64,000 nucleotides of DNA. Origin: Peribacillus folii. Its GTDB lineage: Bacteria > Bacillota > Bacilli > Bacillales > DSM-1321. Location: assembly GCF_030271255.1 (NCBI RefSeq), contig NZ_JASJOM010000008.1:1-64000 (forward strand). Reading direction: 5' to 3'. Within the stretch, counting starts at the first letter, position 1. The number at the start of each line of letters is the position of its first letter. The position numbers and the translations under genes are program-made. The notes under the pieces were generated by a model that saw only the letters and a list, made by a program, of their open reading frames with translations, made no database searches and had not been told where the DNA came from. Shown piece after piece: positions 58,636 through 64,000 of this stretch.

Positions 58636-58664
58636 TTGATTTATTCCCCTTGTCTATCACTTTA
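58636..58664 (+). promoter_or_regulatory. Candidate autoregulatory SigO promoter of sigO-rsoA
   Basis: TTGATTT (58636-58642), 14 bases, TCACTTTA (58657-58664), followed by the AAAGGAGGG ribosome site. The implied leader is very short. Confidence 0.65.
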
Positions 58665-58685
58665 TTAATTAAAGGAGGGATAACA

Positions 58686-59309
58686 ATGAACCCAGTAACT
58701 TCTCATTTTTTTTCTCATTCATTGGAGTTTTTACAGCAGCAATACTCATCTTTCTTTGAGCAGCCGATCATTCACGTATTTTTACAAAACCCAGAGCATA
58801 TGAAGATTCTCACCGAGACCCTTGACTCCCCTTCTTCTCACAACATATGTCATCTCAACGAGGCTTTCCAAATCTTCTATTACCGGGCTAAGGTATATAA
58901 ATACATGTGCTCTTTGATCTATTTTTTCTCCGTTGATTTTGATAAAAGGGCACGGAAGCAGCGGGAACGCTATCGAATGGTGCTTGATGAGGCACCGGGC
59001 GATACCGGGCGGATGATCGATCGCATCGGCAATAATGACGTTCAGCTTGAAAAATTGGGTGAAACCAATGATCTCTCCTCACATATCACGGATGAAGAGA
59101 TGATTAAGGCTTTGCAGAAGTTAACGGCCAAACAAAAGCTCGTACTGACGATGATCTTTTCTTATGGACTATCCAATAAGGAAATTGCCGCCTATTTCCA
59201 TGAGTCACCCCAGAATATTTCCAGCATCCGCAAGCAAGCGCTCAAAAAACTCCGAAAGCACTATACGGATGAGGGATATAATAGAAAGGAGAAAAGCCAT
59301 TGTGGATAG
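58686..59309 (+). CDS. sigO: SigO (YvrI)-like RNA polymerase sigma factor
   Basis: A 207-residue sigma-70 family protein. Region 4 is clear at the C-terminus: LTAKQKLVLTMIFSYGLSNK followed by EIAAYFHESPQNISSIRKQA. The N-terminal part has a degenerate region 2, as expected if a second protein supplies that function. In B. subtilis SigO needs RsoA to contact core polymerase. The ATG at 58686 follows AAAGGAGGG. The end overlaps the rsoA start by 8 bases. The divergent yvrJ gene supports the assignment. No oxdC or yvrL (the other known locus members) is present. Confidence 0.82.
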   Translation: MNPVTSHFFSHSLEFLQQQYSSFFEQPIIHVFLQNPEHMKILTETLDSPSSHNICHLNEAFQIFYYRAKVYKYMCSLIYFFSVDFDKRARKQRERYRMVLDEAPGDTGRMIDRIGNNDVQLEKLGETNDLSSHITDEEMIKALQKLTAKQKLVLTMIFSYGLSNKEIAAYFHESPQNISSIRKQALKKLRKHYTDEGYNRKEKSHCG

Positions 59310-59520
59310 TAAACTTTCTAAAGAAGAGCTGATGAGTTTAATCAATTCACTGAATCCTAAAATAAAGAAATCATTAAAAAACACAAACTATCAAGACCGG
59401 AACGACCTTGAGCAAGAAATCAAATTGAAGATCATTGAATCGTATGAAAAAATCGCCGCAATCGAGGCACCTAATTTCGAGGAGTTCCTAGTCGAATTCC
59501 TGACGAAGCAAAAGCAATGA
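59302..59520 (+). CDS. rsoA: RsoA (YvrHa)-like co-sigma factor
   Basis: A 72-residue, charged, all-helical protein (VDSKLSKEELMSLINSLNP, then DRNDLEQEIKLKIIESYEKI). It begins at GTG 59302 inside the last codons of sigO, with AAAGGAG about 10 bases before. Its size, position and DLEQEIKLKI helix fit RsoA, which supplies the region 2-like surface of the two-part sigma factor. Translational coupling would keep the two subunits in balance. It ends directly at a strong terminator. Confidence 0.75.
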   Translation: MDSKLSKEELMSLINSLNPKIKKSLKNTNYQDRNDLEQEIKLKIIESYEKIAAIEAPNFEEFLVEFLTKQKQ

Positions 59521-59562
59521 AAAACACCAAGTCCGGAACATTCCGGACTTGGTGTTTTTTCG
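59521..59562. terminator. Bidirectional terminator
   Basis: AAAACACCAAGTCCGG pairs perfectly with CCGGACTTGGTGTTTT between rsoA and the acylase gene. Confidence 0.9.
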
Positions 59563-59571
59563 CAAGGGTGA

Positions 59572-61941
59572 TCATCGAGCCGGCTTCAAGGTCAGCCTGT
59601 CACCTTTTGGATCATTCATTACCGTTTGGTGGTACGTCCCTTCTGCCCAATCGTCAAGCTGATCGTGGTACCATTCGCTTTTGACATTTCCTGATTGGCC
59701 GGGTCCGACGAGGTGATAGGCCTTGCCCATATCGGATAGATCGATGACGAACCTCCAGGAGCCGCCATGATTGACGGTGCCATCTTCCAAAAATGCCGCT
59801 GCCTGAACGGTGACGCTGCTGCCGCCGACAGGCACCCCGCCGCCGCTGTTAAACAAGTAATTCAACGGGGTGACGCTCGATAATGGGTGGTTGAACCGTA
59901 CCTGATGATAGTTTCCCCATTCCCAATCCGCTATATCATTCCCCTGTGTTTCTTCCAATTCCGTTAATGTCTGCTGCAGCGACTTGGCAAGCACCTGCTC
60001 CAGTCCGCCGCCCTCTTCGATCCAAGGGCCCGGCTTCCCGTCGAGGGCCCGCCGCAGCAGTTCGTCAATGGCCGAACGCCGTCCGTTAAAGAGATTGAGC
60101 GTTTCCTCCGGTATCTCTTCCGTAAGCAGGACATCCCCTATTTTTCGCATCCAGACATTAAAGATCATCGGTGCCGCTTCATCCGCGGAATCAATATGAT
60201 TCCACTTCTTCAAGATCCTCAATGCTTCTGCTTCTTGCTTGCCCGACGAACCCTTCAATACCTCGATGAATGGAGGGGCAAACTCCTTGGCCTGCAGATT
60301 CAGCTGGTCCATCTGCAACGTTTGCATGTCCTCTGCCGTCAGCTTTTTATTGGCCTTTAAAAACTCCTGTATCCTCATCTGCCGGTACGGCTGGGCCCAG
60401 TTATTGCTGATGTGGTATGGGTAATCATCTGAGATGACTTTATTATTGGCGGTCGAAATGAACCCTTCCTTTGGATTGATCGTTTTTGGAAGTTCATCAA
60501 ACGGGATGTAGCCCTTCCATTCATATTCATCCGTCCAGCCAGGAACGGGCAGCATGCTGTCTCCTTTTTTCCTGATCGGGATCTTCCCATTCGCCTTATA
60601 AGCAATGGTCCCATCACTGGAGGCAAAGACGAAATTCTGTGCCGGCGTTTCGAATTTCAATAGTGCCTTTTCGAAATCGTTCCAGTTTTCCGCTTTATTC
60701 ATATTCAATACCGCTTCAAGCTCCGCGGACGGATCAAGTGCCGTCCACCTTAACGCCAGGACCGTATCTTTCCCGCTTTTGCCGGCAAACTCGGAGATGA
60801 CGGGTCCATGACGGGTAACCGTCACTTCATAATCAAGTGTCTTACCGTCCTTCACCTTGATCGGCTCATCGACGATTTCAGCTTTTTCCCATTTATCCTT
60901 GAAGGCAAATTCCTCCTCGTTCTCCGGGTTCCTCTTCTCAATGAACAAATCCTGGACATCCGGCCCCGTATTGGTCACTCCCCACGCGATCTTTTCATTA
61001 TGGCCGAGGATGATCCCCGGAATTCCGGCAAAAATCACGCCGCTCACATTGACTGTCGGTGCTTCCAAATGCATTTGATACCAAACCGATGGCGTAGCCA
61101 GCCCCAGGTGCGGATCATCGGCCAATAAAGGCTTGCCGGAATCGGTTTTGCTTCCCGACACGACCCAATTATTGCTGCCATTGAATTCATAAGGAACGAC
61201 GGCCGAGGCGAAGCTTTTTTCAATATCCAGCTCCTCCTTACTGATGATATAAGGAGCACTCTTCGGATAATCCGGGAATAAATCATACGCCTTTTCCTTT
61301 GGAAAGGTTTGCAGCAAATACTGCCTGAAAGCCTGGTCCTCCCAGTTCCCGCCTAAATCAAAGGCCATATACTTTCCAATCGTCAGCGAATCGACGGCTG
61401 TCCACCTCTCTGGTTCATATCCGAGTAAAGTGAACTCGACCGGCCATTTTCCATTCTCCTTAAGCTCACCGATATAGAGATTGACCCCCTCGGCAAACAC
61501 ATCCAGCGCTTCCTTGCCCTCGCTTGAGTAGGCAGCATACGAGGCCTCTGCCGCTCGCCTCAACCCCAGCGTGCGGAAATACTTATCATTTTTCACCGTC
61601 TTCTCACCAATCACCTCGCTCAATCTTCCTGACGCCTGACGCCTGCTTAAATCCATTTGAAACAAACGATCTTGTGCCTGGATATACCCCTGAACTAAAT
61701 ACAAATCATGCTCATTCGCCGCCTGGATATGCGGAACCCCTCTCAAATCCCTCACCACCGTAACCGGTTTCAAAAGACCAGGCAGTGAAATTTCCCCCTT
61801 CGTTGCAGGCAGGGTCCGCGCAAGAAAGACATTTGCGGCAACAAGAACAGCCAGCAAAAGCACAATCAATATACCCAAACTCCATAACGCACGCCTTCGC
61901 CACTTCCATTTCGGCCTTTGCTGAGGTACGGCAATTTCCAT
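59572..61941 (-). CDS. Penicillin acylase family (Ntn hydrolase) protein
   Basis: A 789-residue amidase precursor. An N-terminal membrane helix (about residues 22-45) anchors or exports it. The alpha chain (50-250) precedes the self-processing site NGSNNWVVSGSKT, whose serine would become the N-terminal nucleophile of the beta chain. LADDPHLGL, FAGIPGIILGHNEKIAWG and the late SGQSGNVKSEWYHDQ match the family. Substrates could be acyl-homoserine lactones, beta-lactams or other N-acyl amides. ATG at 61941 follows GAGGGAG; another ATG lies 21 bases up. A long repeat array lies upstream. Confidence 0.9.
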   Translation of the reverse strand: MEIAVPQQRPKWKWRRRALWSLGILIVLLLAVLVAANVFLARTLPATKGEISLPGLLKPVTVVRDLRGVPHIQAANEHDLYLVQGYIQAQDRLFQMDLSRRQASGRLSEVIGEKTVKNDKYFRTLGLRRAAEASYAAYSSEGKEALDVFAEGVNLYIGELKENGKWPVEFTLLGYEPERWTAVDSLTIGKYMAFDLGGNWEDQAFRQYLLQTFPKEKAYDLFPDYPKSAPYIISKEELDIEKSFASAVVPYEFNGSNNWVVSGSKTDSGKPLLADDPHLGLATPSVWYQMHLEAPTVNVSGVIFAGIPGIILGHNEKIAWGVTNTGPDVQDLFIEKRNPENEEEFAFKDKWEKAEIVDEPIKVKDGKTLDYEVTVTRHGPVISEFAGKSGKDTVLALRWTALDPSAELEAVLNMNKAENWNDFEKALLKFETPAQNFVFASSDGTIAYKANGKIPIRKKGDSMLPVPGWTDEYEWKGYIPFDELPKTINPKEGFISTANNKVISDDYPYHISNNWAQPYRQMRIQEFLKANKKLTAEDMQTLQMDQLNLQAKEFAPPFIEVLKGSSGKQEAEALRILKKWNHIDSADEAAPMIFNVWMRKIGDVLLTEEIPEETLNLFNGRRSAIDELLRRALDGKPGPWIEEGGGLEQVLAKSLQQTLTELEETQGNDIADWEWGNYHQVRFNHPLSSVTPLNYLFNSGGGVPVGGSSVTVQAAAFLEDGTVNHGGSWRFVIDLSDMGKAYHLVGPGQSGNVKSEWYHDQLDDWAEGTYHQTVMNDPKGDRLTLKPAR

Positions 61942-62034
61942 AGACTCATCTCCCTCTCCCATTGAACACTCTCTTTCTTTCTACTTAAGATATTCAGCGC
62001 CTCCCGCCATCTTTCCTACCAACCTCCGTCAATT

Positions 62035-62770
62035 TTGCCAGTTTTCCGTGTAACTGCCGTTTTCGCTCGGTAAGGCTGCGAGTTTCGGCTGACTGCACAC
62101 GAATTCGGAGCGGTTACTCGTGAATTTGGAGTGGTTACTCGCCAATTCCGGGCGTTTACTCGCCAATTCGGAGGGTTTACTCGCCAATTTCGAGCTTTTA
62201 CTCGCCAATTCGGATGATTTACTCGCCAATTTCGGCCTTTTACTCGCCAATTGGGCGCGTTTGACTGAGGTTTGCTGATTCCTCAAATTTAGAGCGGTTG
62301 CTCACCCAATTTAGACGGTTTTCTCAAGAATTGGGCACGTTCGCGCGAGTTTCGGCTGTTTACACACGAATTCAGAGCGGATACTCGCCAATTCGGATGA
62401 TTTACTCGCCAATTTCGGCCTTTTACTCGCCAATTCGGAGGGTTTACTCGCCAGTTTCGGCCTTTTACTCGCCAATTCGGATGATTTACTCGCCAGTTTC
62501 GGCCTTTTACTCGCCAATTGGGCGCGTTCTCTTGAGGTTTGCTGATTCCTCGAATTTAGAGCGGTTGCTCACCCAATTTAGACGGTTTTCTCACGAATTG
62601 GGCACGTTCGCGCGAGTTTCGGCTGTTTACTCGCCAATTCGGAGGGTTTACTCGCCAATTTCGAGCTTTTACTCGCCAATTCGGATGATTTACTCGCCAG
62701 TTTCGGCCTTTTACTCGCCAATTGGGCGCGTTCTCGATATTGAAGCTTTTTACTCGCGAGTGGAGCTTTC
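62035..62770 (+). repeat. 21-bp tandem repeat array with higher-order repeats
   Basis: More than twenty units of the form TTTACTCGCCAATTNCGGNNN, alternating between CAATTCGG and CAATTTCGG types, cover this intergenic space. A larger block (starting GGGCGCG at 62253 and 62520) repeats after 267 bases with few changes, and a third GGGCGCG is at 62724. Because 21 is a multiple of three, all frames stay open and give artificial heptad peptides (LASKSSE, NWRVNSP, YSPIRMI). These frames lack ribosome sites, so I do not call genes. The same family appears in the glpD leader. Confidence 0.9.
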
Positions 62771-62789
62771 CTGCATTCTTGATGAACGT

Positions 62790-62823
62790 AAAAAGCACCG
62801 ATACCCTGGTATCGGTGCTTTTG
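62790..62823 (-). terminator. Terminator after the hypothetical gene
   Basis: AAAAAGCACCGATACC/GGTATCGGTGCTTTT stem, just past the stop. Confidence 0.85.
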
Positions 62824-62824
62824 C

Positions 62825-63265
62825 TTAGCTATTTGCCAGTATGTATGCTATGACTTCATCTACGTCATCCGTGTAGAGGAGGGCTTTGTCAAAGTCATGG
62901 GCGGCCTTTGTTTCTGCTACCATGTATTCGATCGGGGAGAGGAAGCCGAAGATTCTTTTCCATTTATGGTTTTTTTCCAGTAGCTTTCTTTCCCTTTTTA
63001 TATCTTCTGGTATGAGTTCGTTGATGATGAAACAAGGATCGGAGTATGCAGGATGCTGGAAGCGTTCATTCAGGCTTTGCAGTTTTTGGGTGTCCCATTC
63101 AACCCGGACGAGGTCCGATATGACCGATACATTTTGGATCGAGTCGCGGATGCGCTTGGATAATGCATCATATTCTTCATCCTCGAGTCCGTTGTCTGTC
63201 ATGATTCCTATGCAGTACCATTTTTGGAATGGTTCATGCGGATCTTCATTCTTCTTGGTAAACAT
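62825..63265 (-). CDS. Hypothetical protein, 146 residues
   Basis: A soluble alpha/beta protein with no signal. It begins FTKKNEDPHEPFQKWYCIG, contains DEEYDALSKRIRDSIQNVSV and ends AYILANS. A basic central section (KRERKLLEKNHKWKR) separates two halves. I do not recognise a family. GGAAGGTGG lies 8 bases upstream. It follows the RsbR-like gene by 74 bases, with a terminator-like hairpin between, so it may be transcribed on its own. Confidence 0.65.
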   Translation of the reverse strand: MFTKKNEDPHEPFQKWYCIGIMTDNGLEDEEYDALSKRIRDSIQNVSVISDLVRVEWDTQKLQSLNERFQHPAYSDPCFIINELIPEDIKRERKLLEKNHKWKRIFGFLSPIEYMVAETKAAHDFDKALLYTDDVDEVIAYILANS

Positions 63266-63310
63266 TCTTCAGCCACCTTCCTTTAGATTCGCGATTTCGA
63301 AGCTTTTTAA

Positions 63311-63336
63311 AAAAAGATACCCTGATAAGGATATCT
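63311..63336 (-). terminator. Terminator after the RsbR-like gene
   Basis: Minus-strand AGATATCC and GGGTATCT arms are followed by a T run. Confidence 0.7.
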
Positions 63337-63339
63337 CCA

Positions 63340-64000
63340 TCATATTGGCTGAAGGGCCAGTCCTCTTTGCTTAAAGATGAATTCCATTGCCTTGGCGAAC
63401 GATAGGAATGCTTTTACCTTATCGGCGAAATCGAGTTTGACGATCCGTTTAACCACATCAGGGGAGAAGCCGACAACGATCGTTTCCGTTCCCATTAGCG
63501 ACAGTGCCCCTACCAATTGCTTAAGCAAGACAAGCAGATCGCCTTCCTTCGTAAACGTAATTCCGGAGAAATCAATAATCAGTACTTCCGCTTGCAGCTC
63601 CGCACATTTTTGCAGTATCCTCGATTGCATCGACTCCATTCTCCAGTCATCGATGCGTCCGATCATCGGGAATAGCAGCACATCCTTTAGTACGGTTTGG
63701 ACGATTGGCGTCGCCAGTTCTTCCATGACTTCTTCGTTCTCTTTTATTTTCTGCAAGGAATCATTTGCCACCTTGGCCAGTTGTTTATAATGGTTGACAT
63801 AACTTATGGCGATGCAGTGAATATATTGATCGAGAATGGAGTCGATGATCGAACTCGCCTTGAGCAATATTTCGATGGAGTAAAACCGGTTGCTTACCTC
63901 TTCTTCTATGAAGCTCCAGAAAAGATTGCGGAGCAGCTGGGCTTCCTCAATATTTTTATCCAAAGGGATCCCGATATCGACGATGCGCTTCCCGATTTCC
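63340..64000 (-). CDS. RsbR-like STAS-domain protein, 5' end outside the window
   Basis: The frame continues past the right edge, so at least 220 residues are coded. The N-terminal part is helical, as in the non-haem globin sensor of RsbR proteins. The C-terminal STAS domain (about the last 115 residues) contains TPIVQTVLKDVLLFPMIGRI, AEVLIIDFSGITFTKEGD and GFSPDVVKRIVKLD. RsbR paralogues form the stressosome that triggers SigB. The usual phosphorylated threonine position reads SGITF, so at least one site may be kept. A TTG at 63963 is not the true start. Confidence 0.85.
   Translation of the reverse strand, partial: EIGKRIVDIGIPLDKNIEEAQLLRNLFWSFIEEEVSNRFYSIEILLKASSIIDSILDQYIHCIAISYVNHYKQLAKVANDSLQKIKENEEVMEELATPIVQTVLKDVLLFPMIGRIDDWRMESMQSRILQKCAELQAEVLIIDFSGITFTKEGDLLVLLKQLVGALSLMGTETIVVGFSPDVVKRIVKLDFADKVKAFLSFAKAMEFIFKQRGLALQPI

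Noticed and set aside
62298-62828. Long open frames across the repeat array on both strands
   Set aside because: They come from the 21-bp period, have no ribosome sites, and are open in several frames at once.

Overview
The window looks like chromosome of an endospore-forming Bacillaceae, probably of the Peribacillus/Bacillus simplex type. This is inferred from gene content and gene order: a B. subtilis-like glpP-glpF-glpK-glpD locus, a putB-putC-putP-putR proline locus, the spore cortex enzyme CwlJ, an S-box leader, a Zur-type zinc-sparing cluster, vegetative catalase and a SigO/RsoA two-part sigma factor. Species cannot be fixed from the sequence alone. Most genes have strong GGAGG-type ribosome sites, and several start at TTG or GTG.

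Layout. 1-6.1 kb: small membrane protein, EamA and MgtC-type membrane proteins, tRNA-Ala(GGC), then an AT-rich acetyltransferase gene that looks acquired, a frameshifted small gene, an aminotransferase, a VOC protein and an XRE regulator. 6.4-12 kb: proline catabolism (PutB, PutC), the proline symporter PutP and the regulator PutR. 12-18.6 kb: lactonase-like hydrolase and the glycerol genes, with two leader terminators carrying the same 13-base GlpP-type target. 18.7-20 kb: SAM riboswitch and a MetE-like methyltransferase. 20-31 kb: PadR/YhgE-like pair, a degenerate M50-like protein, a CoA transferase, an APC permease, secreted bacillolysin, a SET-domain protein and a family 3 glycosidase. 30-36 kb: TrmB regulator divergent from a TauE exporter, oxidoreductases, cyclophilin and CwlJ. 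36.5-38.3 kb: zinc-limitation cluster (ZagA, zinc-free L33 and S14) behind a Zur box. 39-46.6 kb: alkaline phosphatase behind Pho boxes, PurT behind PurR boxes, a LysM/M14 peptidase and catalase behind a PerR box. 47-58 kb: TetR regulator, secreted nuclease, APC permease, DUF4349 lipoprotein, a very large two-domain secreted nucleotidase, DinB and GNAT proteins. 58.3-59.5 kb: yvrJ divergent from sigO-rsoA. 59.5-64 kb: penicillin acylase family enzyme, a 21-bp repeat array, a hypothetical gene and a truncated RsbR-like STAS protein.

The parts that stand out are: (1) two copies of a structured RNA element (about 35.4 and 43.5 kb) whose differences preserve base pairing, one driven by a promoter with a perfect cre site; (2) a shared two-part promoter motif with exactly the same spacing in front of both yvrJ and sigO-rsoA; (3) a 21-bp repeat family found upstream of glpD, apparently inside its leader RNA, and again upstream of the acylase gene; (4) several likely operators that tie local regulators to their neighbours.
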